From: an uncultured Candidatus Saccharibacteria bacterium
Lineage (GTDB): Bacteria > Patescibacteriota > Saccharimonadia > Saccharimonadales > Saccharimonadaceae
Assembly (NCBI GenBank): GCA_937898545.1
Contig: CALEJV010000003.1
Coordinates: 124,001-188,000, forward strand
DNA length: 64,000 nt
Direction of reading: 5' to 3'
The translations under genes were made by a program, and so were the position numbers. The notes below the pieces were generated by a model that saw nothing but the letters and a program-made list of their open reading frames with translations, was not told where the DNA came from and made no database searches. This document shows, one piece after another, positions 42,307 to 50,930 of this stretch; the stretch's first letter is position 1, and each line of letters opens with the position of its first letter.

Positions 42307-43575
42307 ATGTTGGCGACACGAGCAACAAAACAAGCAAAAGCCAGCTTGGCGCTTGGGCTTACCATGGCGTGCGCTATAATGGGCACAAACTGTGCCATAG
42401 CGCAGTCAGCATCGGCAGTCGATCATCTGCCGCGTGATGTACAGGCACATTATAAAAAAGTGTGGGGTGATGAATTTGACGGTAATAAACTCAACACAAC
42501 CAAATGGGCTGTACCGACGGGTTGCTTTGACCTTGCGTCGGGCATGGAAGGGCGCTTCCGGACAGATATGGTGCGCCAGTACGATGGCAAACTCCATCTC
42601 CTCGCGCAGCATGATAAAAATGGCAGGCCATGCCAGGCTGGTCATGCCGCCTTCTCGACAGGGATGGTAAACTCTCATTACCTCAGTGATTGGAAAGACA
42701 AAAGTATCGCCCATGCCTGGGGACCAGGTACCTATTACGAGGCATCTATTAAGCTGCCAGAGGGTAACAAGAACAGTGGTGCTCGAGCAACCTGGGCATC
42801 ATTTTGGCTCACAAGCACAGAGTTCAATTGGCCAACCAGTGGTGAGCTCGACGTCTTCGAGTCGCGTGGCTACGACTCAAGCTGGCTGCAGGCCAATGTC
42901 CATACGCAGCCACGCCAGGGTAATAAAGAGCGTTCACACCAGCACCAGCACGTTCTCGATCGGAATATTGTCGGCAATACACAAACTGCCTTCCATACCT
43001 ACGGCGTTTTGAATAAGAAGGATGGAACGATCGAATTCTACTATGATGGGCACATGGTGCACCGCGTGGCGCCAGATGATGCAAACTGGCCCTTTGCCAA
43101 GGCAGCCAACAAACTCTTCATTCGCTTGAATCACCAGATCGGCGGCCTCAATGAGCCATATAAGAAGGCTAACCCTAAGGATTACGAAGTCGCGAAAGAT
43201 ATGCAGGTCGACTATGTGCGGGTCTACCAAGAAAAGACTGCTGCTGATAAGCCACAGGATGCGGTGGTGAGCGTGCCCGATTGGCGTCTCCGCAACAAGC
43301 TCAACCAAGCCATCACCCAAGTGACCCATACAAAGCGCGGCGATGCACAGCCCATGCTTGCCTCAGATCTCGAGAAGCTAACCATGCTCGACCTCAGCGT
43401 CCGCGATGGCGCAGAGTCGTGGGAGAAGATAAAGAACCTCGAAGGCATTCAACATGCAAAGAATCTCACCTTTGTTTCTCTCAAAAACACCGAAGTGAAG
43501 GATCTCACACCACTCAACAGCCTGAAGAAGCTGAAGAGTGTCGAGCTGAGTTGGCCGTTGACGATTAATCGATAG
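42307..43575 (+). CDS. Secreted GH16 glycoside hydrolase with a C-terminal leucine-rich segment
   Basis: The product has 422 residues. A Sec signal peptide fills about residues 1-37 (hydrophobic core, then AQSASA). The GH16 domain follows, with the catalytic motif E-x-D-x-x-E as Glu180, Asp182 and Glu185 (SGELDVFES). GH16 enzymes cut beta-1,3/1,4-glucans, agar, carrageenan or related polymers; the substrate is not clear. From about residue 325 a VPDWRLRNKLNQAI cap and internalin-like leucine-rich turns (MLDLSVRDG, LTFVSLKNTEVKDLTPL) follow, a likely binding surface. The enzyme probably acts on host or biofilm polysaccharide. It stands alone behind AAGGAGGGG. Confidence 0.9.
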   Translation: MLATRATKQAKASLALGLTMACAIMGTNCAIAQSASAVDHLPRDVQAHYKKVWGDEFDGNKLNTTKWAVPTGCFDLASGMEGRFRTDMVRQYDGKLHLLAQHDKNGRPCQAGHAAFSTGMVNSHYLSDWKDKSIAHAWGPGTYYEASIKLPEGNKNSGARATWASFWLTSTEFNWPTSGELDVFESRGYDSSWLQANVHTQPRQGNKERSHQHQHVLDRNIVGNTQTAFHTYGVLNKKDGTIEFYYDGHMVHRVAPDDANWPFAKAANKLFIRLNHQIGGLNEPYKKANPKDYEVAKDMQVDYVRVYQEKTAADKPQDAVVSVPDWRLRNKLNQAITQVTHTKRGDAQPMLASDLEKLTMLDLSVRDGAESWEKIKNLEGIQHAKNLTFVSLKNTEVKDLTPLNSLKKLKSVELSWPLTINR

Positions 43576-43651
43576 ACAGCTATATAGCAGATGTCCAAAA
43601 GATTACTGTATAAGGCGGTGATCTTTTGGACTGTTGCTGAAATTATACTCA

Positions 43652-44785
43652 CTACCGATGACTATCGCAGGCAATTCCGTCATTGTCTCGATCTAGCACC
43701 TGACTATAGCCTGGCTGCCCACGACGCATATGACTATAACCAGCGGCGCGTGCCTCTTTGCAGCTACGGAATTGGATATTTGGGTTTGATGGTGGCTGGG
43801 CTGGTTGCTGTGTCTGTCGTGTAGCTGTTGCGGCGCGGAGCTTTTGTTGCGTTTGCCCTTCTGCTTCTATTTTTTGATGCTGTTTTTCTTCAGTCTCTTT
43901 TCTCCTTTGTCTTTTAGTGGCTACTGATATTGTATCTCCTGCGCAGGTATTTTCACTCCAGAGACCTTTCGTATTCTTCTGAGCATCATTTTGGGCTTCT
44001 CTAAACTTTTGTTGCCATTTGTATGATTGATGGTTGTGCGATCTTTCGCGCCCATAACCATCTTTTAGTAGTTGATAGGCGATATTTGTGCCATTTTCCA
44101 AATACACATAAAAAGAGTTAGAGGTAGGCTCTTGGTTATTCTTGGTATATGCAGAGTCTTTCATGAGGTAGATGGTTTTATTAGCAGTAAGCTCGGTTAA
44201 CTTCTGGGTGGCTTCGGCGCTAAAGCATTGAGGATTCTCAGCATGATCATTTTTTGGTGCAGCGATACCAATGAGATGAACACGACTATGTTTGTCGGTG
44301 ACAATTGTGTCGCCGTCGATGACTTTCGTGACCTTATCTTTAATGCCTTCTCTGTAGTGAATGTCTTGAGCCATATTTTTATCTACTCTTGGTGGCTCTG
44401 GGATCTTTTTTTCAGATGCTGCTTTTGCCGATTGATTTACTCTAGATTGAGAGGAATCTTGTGTGGATGGCATAGGGTCTTTTTGAACTACAGTGCCAGT
44501 TATAATGAGACCCACCACAATCGTAATCGTAGATCCGTAGATAGCTATTCTCTTATCGGTTCTTGTGAGTTGGTAGCGCCGTTTTTTGATAATGTAAGAG
44601 ATGGCAAGTGTTATACCAACGAGAGTGAGGATAGTCCCTGTGGATAGCAGTAAGCCATTCTCGTGAAGACCAGCCAGAAACAAAACAAGAAATAGCACCC
44701 ACGCCCATAAAGGTAGAATATGAAACACTGATATGCTCTGTTTTATACCAGCATTAAAACGGGGCAATTTGTTTTTTCTGCGCAT
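43652..44785 (-). CDS. Membrane-anchored thermonuclease (SNase) with Excalibur domain
   Basis: The product has 377 residues: three hydrophobic segments in the first 105 residues, then a linker, the SNase domain (VTKVIDGDTI, LIGIAAPKND, YVYLENGTNIAYQLLKDGYGRE, KGLWSE) and a Gln/Arg-rich spacer to a C-terminal Excalibur calcium-binding motif (DRDNDGIACDSHR). The nuclease faces outside. It could degrade DNA for nucleotide uptake or clear extracellular DNA. In the canonical RIAGIDAPE loop of SNase the Arg and Asp are changed (LIGIAAPK), so catalytic strength is uncertain. It lies 13 bases after pheS in one operon. Confidence 0.85.
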   Translation of the reverse strand: MRRKNKLPRFNAGIKQSISVFHILPLWAWVLFLVLFLAGLHENGLLLSTGTILTLVGITLAISYIIKKRRYQLTRTDKRIAIYGSTITIVVGLIITGTVVQKDPMPSTQDSSQSRVNQSAKAASEKKIPEPPRVDKNMAQDIHYREGIKDKVTKVIDGDTIVTDKHSRVHLIGIAAPKNDHAENPQCFSAEATQKLTELTANKTIYLMKDSAYTKNNQEPTSNSFYVYLENGTNIAYQLLKDGYGRERSHNHQSYKWQQKFREAQNDAQKNTKGLWSENTCAGDTISVATKRQRRKETEEKQHQKIEAEGQTQQKLRAATATRQTQQPAQPPSNPNIQFRSCKEARAAGYSHMRRGQPGYSQVLDRDNDGIACDSHR

Positions 44786-44798
44786 AACTAACTCTCTG

Positions 44799-45842
44799 CT
44801 AAAACTGCCGCAAAAAATCCAACTTGCCGCTCTCGAAATGCCGCACGTCTTCGATGCCGTATTTCATCATTACCAGGCGGTCGATGCCGCAGCCAAAGGC
44901 GAAGCCGGTATAGGTATCGGGGTCGATGTTGGCTGCCCGCAGCACATTGGGGTGGATCAAGCCGCAGCCAATCAGCTCAACCCAGCTTTCACCGCTGCAT
45001 ACCTTGCAGCTGGGGTCTTTGCCTTCGCAGAAGGGGCAGCTCAGGGCAAACTCAAAGCTTGGCTCGGTGAAAGGGAAGTAGAAGGGGTTGACCCGCACAT
45101 CAAGCTGCTTACCGTAGTAACTTTGCAAAAATTCCTGCAAGGTCGCAATCAAGTTGCCGACGTTGACTCCCTTAGCTACATAGACGCCTTCCACTTGGTA
45201 GAAGGTGTGCTCGTGCCGAGCATCCAGGTCTTCATTGCGGAAGACACGGTCGGGTACGATGGCGGCGATTGCTTCACCCGCATCCAAATTGTGGCGATAG
45301 GTGGTCAGAACGCGGTTTTGCATGGTGCTGGTGTGAGCTGGCGCGATCAGGCGATCGCCCTGCGCGTCTGTCTCGACGGTCATGAAGGTGTCATAATCGT
45401 CGCGGGCGGGGTGGCCTTTGGGGAAGTTGAGGCTCTCGAACATATGGAACTGATCATCGATCTCGCGCGACTCTTCTACTGCAAACCCCATGCGGTAGAA
45501 GATATCAGCAATTCGCTCGATCTCTTGCATGAGGGGGTGAATTGACCCCTGATTTGTTGGCAGTAATGCTGGAATAGCCGTGTTGATATCCATCGGCGCC
45601 GTGACGTCAATCGGTGTGCGCTCGACGGTCTCAAGTTCCTCAAGACGGCGCTCGATGGCGGTTTGCACGGCTTGCTTGAGCTCATTAACACGCTTGCCAA
45701 ATGGCCCACGCTCCGCTGGGGGGAGTGATGTGATATGTCCATACAGTGTGCGCAATTCCTCGTGGCGCAGTACTTCGCGCGGGGTGGTCGATTGGCTCAC
45801 CGCCAGGAGCAGCTTTTGCTGGATAGCGTCAAGGTCTGTCAT
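44799..45842 (-). CDS. pheS: PheS, phenylalanyl-tRNA synthetase alpha subunit
   Basis: The product has 347 residues. Class II motifs: HPLMQEIERIADIFYRMGF (motif 1 helix), FRNEDLDARHEHTFYQVEG (motif 2) and GFAFGCGIDRLVMMKYGI (motif 3). It has a four-cysteine insert (CPFC ... CKVC) before VELIGCGLIHPNVL, as found in some bacterial PheS proteins. The beta subunit gene lies about 8.3 kb away on the other strand, so the usual pheST pair is split. It sits in an operon between a small membrane protein and the SNase gene, with 12 and 13 base gaps. Confidence 0.97.
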   Translation of the reverse strand: MTDLDAIQQKLLLAVSQSTTPREVLRHEELRTLYGHITSLPPAERGPFGKRVNELKQAVQTAIERRLEELETVERTPIDVTAPMDINTAIPALLPTNQGSIHPLMQEIERIADIFYRMGFAVEESREIDDQFHMFESLNFPKGHPARDDYDTFMTVETDAQGDRLIAPAHTSTMQNRVLTTYRHNLDAGEAIAAIVPDRVFRNEDLDARHEHTFYQVEGVYVAKGVNVGNLIATLQEFLQSYYGKQLDVRVNPFYFPFTEPSFEFALSCPFCEGKDPSCKVCSGESWVELIGCGLIHPNVLRAANIDPDTYTGFAFGCGIDRLVMMKYGIEDVRHFESGKLDFLRQF

Positions 45843-45854
45843 ACTGCCACTCCG

Positions 45855-46118
45855 TTATTGTTGTCCATTGATGGTTAGCGCAACAAAAAAGCCAAAGGTA
45901 AGCAGTGCAAGAAAACCAACGACCAGCCACACCCCAGCTAGTGTCGTTGTTTGCTTGGTACCTTTGAGGTATTCGGATTGCTCGACGCCGGTGTCGCTGC
46001 CCGCTGGTGCGGTACCGTCGCCAGTGTGACTGCTGGCAGTTGCTTTGGCGCGGAGATCGGCCGCGATGCGCTCTTGCAGCTCACTGCGCGTTTGGTCTTG
46101 TTTCATATATTGTCCCAT
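45855..46118 (-). CDS. Small tail-anchored membrane protein upstream of pheS
   Basis: The product has 87 residues: a charged polar N-terminus of about 55 residues and one C-terminal membrane segment (about 60-82). A TGC-TATACT box on the minus strand ends 6 nt before the ATG, so it starts a leaderless operon with pheS and the SNase gene. Function unknown. Confidence 0.65.
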   Translation of the reverse strand: MGQYMKQDQTRSELQERIAADLRAKATASSHTGDGTAPAGSDTGVEQSEYLKGTKQTTTLAGVWLVVGFLALLTFGFFVALTINGQQ

Positions 46119-46124
46119 GTCTTT

Positions 46125-46130
46125 AGTATA
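46125..46130 (-). promoter_or_regulatory. Extended -10 of the pheS operon, leaderless spacing
   Basis: On the minus strand TGC-TATACT, then AAAGAC, then the ATG at 46118. Confidence 0.6.
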
Positions 46131-46223
46131 GCATTATTTGGCACAATCGACATCTGATATCGCCGATGAATAGAGTGATGTGATATACTAAAGGCGTAGT
46201 ATCAACTAGTGAAGGAGGGACGT

Positions 46224-47120
46224 ATGGCTACCAAAAAAGCCGTTTCGACCAAAAAATCGGCCGCGAAAGACTCGGCCTCCCAGCCCCAGGCTGAACCAAC
46301 CGTAAAGGCTGCATCGACCACATCAGCCACCAAGACTGTTGTCCATAAGCGACACGAGCCAGCTCTGCCGAGCAATTTGCTCAACATTATTTTTGCTGAG
46401 CTGCTTGGTACATTTATGCTCACCATTGCCGCAATTGGTGCGGCAACTCAATTTGCACCACTCTACCTTGGCCTCACACTGCTTGTGATTGCTGTGGCGG
46501 TGGGTGCGGTATCTGGCGCGCATATCAACCCAGCAGTCACCTTTGGCCTCTGGACAATGCGCAAGCTCAAGACAGCGCTGGTACCATTCTACTGGATTGC
46601 CCAGCTGCTTGGTGGGGCGCTAGCTGTCGTTGTACTGAATGGTTTAAGCGGGAGCGCTTTCAAGCTCAGCTTCGAGCACTTTACTACCTTTAGCTGGGCG
46701 GTCTTTGGTGTTGAGCTCGTCGGCGCAGCAGTGCTAATGTTTGGCATTGCGGCTGCCGTATCACGTGTGGCCGAGCTCAAGCAAACAGGCCAGGCAGTGG
46801 GGATTGGCCTATCCTTGGCTGTTGCTGCTATCGTGGCTGGTGGCTTGCTAACTCAGGTGCAGGCTTCGGTGGACACATCGTCAGTCCAAGACATCAAACA
46901 CTTGCCGCACGAACTACGTGCAAAGAGCGCAACACTCAACCCAGCAGTGGCCATTGCTGCAACAGAGGCACCAGACAGTAGCTTTACTGGCGCACAAGCA
47001 AGCCGTGGCGAGACTGGCTATAGCCGTCTGAGCCTTGAGGTGATTGCTGGTACCTTGATCGGTGCTGCACTTGGTGGTAACCTCTACCTGCTGGTAGCGG
47101 GTCGCAAAGCAGAATCATAA
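46224..47120 (+). CDS. MIP-family aquaporin/glycerol channel with a basic N-terminal tail
   Basis: The ATG at 46224 follows GAAGGAGGG. The product has 298 residues: a Lys/Ala/Ser/Thr-rich tail of about 50 residues, then the six-helix MIP fold with both NPA motifs (GAHINPAVTFGLW and SATLNPAVAIAATE). It passes water and perhaps glycerol or other small solutes. The second half has a longer loop before the second NPA box. Tail sequences such as this recur in other membrane proteins of the window. Confidence 0.9.
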   Translation: MATKKAVSTKKSAAKDSASQPQAEPTVKAASTTSATKTVVHKRHEPALPSNLLNIIFAELLGTFMLTIAAIGAATQFAPLYLGLTLLVIAVAVGAVSGAHINPAVTFGLWTMRKLKTALVPFYWIAQLLGGALAVVVLNGLSGSAFKLSFEHFTTFSWAVFGVELVGAAVLMFGIAAAVSRVAELKQTGQAVGIGLSLAVAAIVAGGLLTQVQASVDTSSVQDIKHLPHELRAKSATLNPAVAIAATEAPDSSFTGAQASRGETGYSRLSLEVIAGTLIGAALGGNLYLLVAGRKAES

Positions 47121-47146
47121 GCAGCGCCGCGCATCAGATTGAAACC

Positions 47147-47178
47147 AAGACCACTCTCTTTAGTAGAGTGGTCTTGCT
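47147..47178 (+). terminator. Terminator after the aquaporin gene
   Basis: AAGACCACTCT (47147-47157) pairs perfectly with AGAGTGGTCTT (47165-47175); the T-tract is short. Confidence 0.75.
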
Positions 47179-47209
47179 ATATTGGCAACTATTCGCCATA
47201 CTATAGCGT

Positions 47210-48202
47210 ATGAAAGATTATCCCTCATCTCAAGCCGGAATTATAAAAGTAATTGCCACGCTTATTGGTGGCATCGTTGCAGTCGGTGCGATTGCCATTG
47301 CAGCTGCCTTCTTGTGGCCCGCCCAGAAGGCAGAACTACGCACAGCAGATATCAAGCGACTAGATTATGATAGCTCGATGGCGGCTATCAATCAGCAAAT
47401 TACGCACGATACAGCAGAGGCCGGCCTGCGCAGCGAATGCCGCTCGTTTGCCAAGACACATGGCAAGAAAACAGCCAAGGCTATCTTACTTATCCACGGC
47501 ATTAGTGGCTGCACCAGTGATATGGCTGATATTGCTAATGTATTCTACGAGCAGGGCTACAACGTCTATGTGCCGCGCGTGCCACAGCATGGCTATGCCG
47601 ACAAAAAGCGCCATGGTCAGATCTCCTTCAGTGATATGGTCAACTATATGACCATGAGTGCTCGCCAGGTCAGCGGCCTTGGTGAGGAAGTTGGGGTAGC
47701 GGGCCACTCTGGCGGTGGCAATATGGCAACGTGGCTTGCGCAGTATGGTAATGGACTCTTCTCGCGGGTGCTCCTTATTGCGCCATTCTATGAACCATCG
47801 GCTAGCCAGGCTCCCAAGTGGCAGATCCCGCTCATGCGCAACCTCTACGGCAATAATATCCTACCAGATCGCTACAGTGGTAATGATGAGGTGAATGGCC
47901 TGTCGTATCGTACCCTAGCAAAGTATGTCACGCTCAAAGAAAACTACAAAGCCAACCTCGCTGCACCAGGTCTCAAGCATGTTGGTGTGGTGGTGAGTGA
48001 AGGGGATCACGATATCGACCCAGACCTCGCGCACGACATCCCGCAAAAAATGGCAACCAACAACAATGCTTCCTTCCAATACAAAAAATTCCCTGCCAGC
48101 ATGAATATTGGCCACGACATGACACGGCGCGCTTCGCCGGGGGTAAGCGCTCATAGCGAGGAAGTCTTCCAGACCTACCTCAATGTATATGAGGGGAAGT
48201 AA
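47210..48202 (+). CDS. Anchored alpha/beta hydrolase, paralog 1
   Basis: The product has 330 residues. One N-terminal membrane segment (about 12-35) exports the enzyme. The alpha/beta fold shows ILLIHGISGC (oxyanion strand), the nucleophile Ser167 in GHSGGG, a likely acid Asp266 (VSEGDHDID) and His302 (NIGHDM). It resembles carboxylesterase/lipase-type enzymes that act on small esters or lipids. A close paralog lies at 50931-51920 on the other strand with about the same length, so a duplication is likely. The substrate is unknown. Confidence 0.85.
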   Translation: MKDYPSSQAGIIKVIATLIGGIVAVGAIAIAAAFLWPAQKAELRTADIKRLDYDSSMAAINQQITHDTAEAGLRSECRSFAKTHGKKTAKAILLIHGISGCTSDMADIANVFYEQGYNVYVPRVPQHGYADKKRHGQISFSDMVNYMTMSARQVSGLGEEVGVAGHSGGGNMATWLAQYGNGLFSRVLLIAPFYEPSASQAPKWQIPLMRNLYGNNILPDRYSGNDEVNGLSYRTLAKYVTLKENYKANLAAPGLKHVGVVVSEGDHDIDPDLAHDIPQKMATNNNASFQYKKFPASMNIGHDMTRRASPGVSAHSEEVFQTYLNVYEGK

Positions 48203-48248
48203 ATGGTGGTATAATATATAATTATAAAAGAAAGGAGTGAAATAAATT

Positions 48249-48806
48249 ATGAATAATTCGAGAGAGAGAGGAGTAGGAGCGAGTGAGGCAACCTCTCCTG
48301 ATCTAAAAAAAGAACAGAATGAGGCTTCGTTTGCTCGTGTAGTGGGGCCAGTCATGCATCTCGATGCTGTATTAAAACATTTCGCAGAGAATGATAGAGC
48401 GGTTGACAAGAAAAATCTTATTGTTCTGACAACAGATGACGGTACGCTGGTTTGTCCAAAGCAGCAGTTTACCGAGCGCACCGATGAAGCGGGCAAGCGT
48501 ACCTTGGAGGTCTCACCATATGCGATAGCACTGTGGAAAGTGACTGGGCTGAGCGGCAACGACGGTTGGACGCGTGCAGCGGATTTAGCTGATCCCAAGT
48601 ATGAAATAAGCGGGCATCAATACAGCTTGTTTGATATTGCTACCAACCCAGAGATATCTGATGAGGACAAACAATTTGTCCTTCGGTGTGTTTTGGCTGA
48701 GGAAGGTGAAAGAGCAGATTGGAACGGCGACCCTGACTTCAATAAGAAGCGTGAGGAGGTTGTTGCATATATTGAGGATAGCTTTGGTGTCTCTGTCGAA
48801 GAATAG
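48249..48806 (+). CDS. Hypothetical soluble protein
   Basis: The product has 185 residues and follows an AAAGGAG site. It is acidic with a polar N-terminus (MNNSRERGVGASEATS) and a C-terminal helix (KKREEVVAYIEDSFGV). There is no membrane segment, signal or cysteine motif. I recognise no family. It lies 46 bases after the hydrolase gene and may share its transcript; a terminator follows at 48919. Confidence 0.6.
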   Translation: MNNSRERGVGASEATSPDLKKEQNEASFARVVGPVMHLDAVLKHFAENDRAVDKKNLIVLTTDDGTLVCPKQQFTERTDEAGKRTLEVSPYAIALWKVTGLSGNDGWTRAADLADPKYEISGHQYSLFDIATNPEISDEDKQFVLRCVLAEEGERADWNGDPDFNKKREEVVAYIEDSFGVSVEE

Positions 48807-48918
48807 ATAACTACTGATAGGCAATCTATCATTTATGCTGAGCCGGTCGCAAGTGATTGAGCGGTGGCGCACGAAGCATCTGTAGGAATAACGAGCACAG
48901 CTAATAAGTTAAATTATG

Positions 48919-48948
48919 AAAACCAGCAGAACACCCTGCTGGTTTTTG
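48919..48948 (+). terminator. Terminator after the hypothetical gene at 48249
   Basis: AAAACCAGCAG pairs perfectly with CTGCTGGTTTT around loop AACACC and ends in a T-run. Confidence 0.85.
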
Positions 48949-49083
48949 CATATCAAGACCATTCCGTCATATAAAAGAACATACTATTGACATTATATCG
49001 AGCTACGGTATATAATAAAGTTATACGATATATCGCACTACGATACATATGACTTCGATGTACTAATCGAGAAAGGATAGTTA

Positions 49084-49782
49084 ATGGATAAAACAACGAA
49101 ACGACGGGATGACGTAAAAATTCTGCTGGCATACTTTGCTGGCTACATGGTAGGCATGACAGCATTGTCGTATGTACTGGAGCGATTTGCCGCTATATCA
49201 TCGACGAGCGTGCTTGGGCTCATTATCAATGCTGTAGCAAGTGTGCTCCTGCTTGGCTATATTGTAATGAAGAAACGAGCTGAACTTGCTGCTGCATGGC
49301 GCACTGCACGGCAGGCACTGGGCAAGAATAGCTGGTTTGTCATCAAGTATTTTCTCTTTGCATATCTTGCAACGATGCCGGTAGCACTCCTGCTTGCTGC
49401 GCTGCAGGTAACTAACCAAAACCAAACGGCGCTCGTTGGCCTCTTTGGTGGAGCGCTGTGGTATGCGGTATTTATGGCGGTGGTATTTGGGCCGATCGTA
49501 GAGGAAGTTGTCTTTCGTGGAGTTATCTTTGCTCGCTTATTGCAAAAATCTCGTGTTCTTGCTTATGCAGCATCGATGCTACTCTTTGCGCTCGTGCATG
49601 TGGCGCCATATATGCTCACAGGAGGAATCAAGAATGGTCTAGCAATTATTAGCTATTTGCCGCTGGCGTTCTTCCTGTGCCGAGCCTACGAGCAGAAGAA
49701 GAGTCTGTATGCCTCAATCGGCGTACACCTCCTCCAGAATAGCCTCGCGACGATACTTCTTGTGTTCGCAACCCGAGGCTAG
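49084..49782 (+). CDS. CPBP-family intramembrane metalloprotease, second copy
   Basis: The product has 232 residues with about six or seven hydrophobic segments. Glu140-Glu141 (VEEVVFRGVIF), LFALVHV and GVHLLQNS give the metal ligand set of the Abi/CAAX family. It differs from the copy at 32058 in length and in the spacing of the histidine motifs. The PadR-DUF2812 pair follows it. Confidence 0.9.
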   Translation: MDKTTKRRDDVKILLAYFAGYMVGMTALSYVLERFAAISSTSVLGLIINAVASVLLLGYIVMKKRAELAAAWRTARQALGKNSWFVIKYFLFAYLATMPVALLLAALQVTNQNQTALVGLFGGALWYAVFMAVVFGPIVEEVVFRGVIFARLLQKSRVLAYAASMLLFALVHVAPYMLTGGIKNGLAIISYLPLAFFLCRAYEQKKSLYASIGVHLLQNSLATILLVFATRG

Positions 49783-49812
49783 ACGAGGTATAATATATCT
49801 GAGAAAGCGCAC

Positions 49813-50130
49813 ATGATCCAAGCAAAACTACGAAGAATCTACTCACCGATGACCGAGACAGGGTTCTACATCCTATTTTGTTTGCAGGCAGAGATGCATG
49901 GCTATACGATTGGTCAGCGTGTCAAACATATGACAGACGGCCAGGTGCAGATTAGCCCTGGCACAATGTATGGCACGCTCGCCAAGATGGAGAAGGACGG
50001 TATAATTCGCTTCGTACGAGAAGAGGACAAGCGCAAAATCTACCATATCACACCACTTGGCCAAGAGATATTAGCCTGCGAGCTGCGGCGGATCGAGCGA
50101 CTGTATAACAATAGCAAAGGAAGGAAATAA
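49813..50130 (+). CDS. PadR-family transcriptional regulator
   Basis: The product has 105 residues. The winged helix has HGYTIGQRV, then the PadR wing QISPGTMYGTLAKMEKDGII and REEDKRKIYHITPLGQEIL. PadR regulators respond to phenolics, antibiotics or membrane stress and often control the gene next to them. Here that is a DUF2812 protein 4 bases downstream. TATAAT lies 20 bases upstream. Its target is probably its own operon. Confidence 0.93.
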   Translation: MIQAKLRRIYSPMTETGFYILFCLQAEMHGYTIGQRVKHMTDGQVQISPGTMYGTLAKMEKDGIIRFVREEDKRKIYHITPLGQEILACELRRIERLYNNSKGRK

Positions 50131-50134
50131 CTGA

Positions 50135-50686
50135 ATGTCGCGGATCATGTGTCGCTACTACATGTTGCCCGAGTATGGGGAGGAGGAGGCGTTTTTTGCT
50201 GAGCAGCATCGGCAGGGGTATGCCCTCAAACGCTTTATTATCCCGTGCTTTTATATATTCGAGCCGTGCCCGGCGGCGCACTATACGTACAAAATCGATT
50301 TTCAGAGTCTTACTCGGCGCGAAGAAAACGCGCAGTACCAGCAGCTCTATGCCGATTATGGCTGGGAGTATGTTGCGTCCGCCAATGGCTTCCATGTGTT
50401 TCGTAGGCCGAGCAGTGAGGCCGAAGAAGACGATATCTTTAGCGATAACGAGTCTCGCCTGGCAATGGTGAAGCGCATTAGCAAGCAGCGTATGGGGCTG
50501 CTGATGATGATTGTTGTACTGCTGTTTGCCTATATCGGATACAAACTTGTACAAACGCCAGCTGTTTTGCAGCGGCCTGAGTTTTATGGGCTAGCACTCG
50601 TTGCGCTCTTTGATGGGTATCTTTGCGTGCGGTGCTGGCGTGGCTTGCGCCGGCTGAAGCGTGCGCTGATTGCCGAGCAGCGGTAG
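50135..50686 (+). CDS. DUF2812 membrane protein
   Basis: The product has 183 residues. The N-terminal half has Tyr-rich strands with a YTYKIDF pattern and GWEYVASANGFHVFRRP as in DUF2812; two membrane segments follow at about 110-130 and 142-160, with a basic tail. DUF2812 genes commonly lie next to a PadR regulator, and here they are 4 bases apart. The function is unknown; a membrane-stress or efflux-linked role is inferred from the partner. Confidence 0.85.
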   Translation: MSRIMCRYYMLPEYGEEEAFFAEQHRQGYALKRFIIPCFYIFEPCPAAHYTYKIDFQSLTRREENAQYQQLYADYGWEYVASANGFHVFRRPSSEAEEDDIFSDNESRLAMVKRISKQRMGLLMMIVVLLFAYIGYKLVQTPAVLQRPEFYGLALVALFDGYLCVRCWRGLRRLKRALIAEQR

Positions 50687-50881
50687 AGTCTGCGATATTA
50701 AACTTCTCTATTCTTTCTGAGGTTTTCTCCTCACACTCCCCTTGATTGTGCTAAGAGAGTACCTGATTTTGCACATGATGCTCTAGTAGAATGACCAATC
50801 AGTAATCTATTGTAATAGAAACAATAGGGGAGAAGATAGCTAAGAAATTTGAGTCTCATATTCTCAAAAATATAATGAAAA

Positions 50882-50912
50882 ATACTGCAGCTGACTGAGC
50901 TGCAGTATTTTT
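50882..50912. terminator. Bidirectional terminator between DUF2812 and hydrolase 2
   Basis: ATACTGCAGCT (50882-50892) pairs perfectly with AGCTGCAGTAT (50898-50908). T-runs follow on both strands, serving two convergent genes. Confidence 0.85.
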
Positions 50913-50930
50913 GTGAGAGGCTAGAGCTAG

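Noticed and set aside
44733..45545. 270-residue open frame on the plus strand
   Set aside because: It is antisense to pheS; pheS motifs are clear, and this frame has no recognisable domain.
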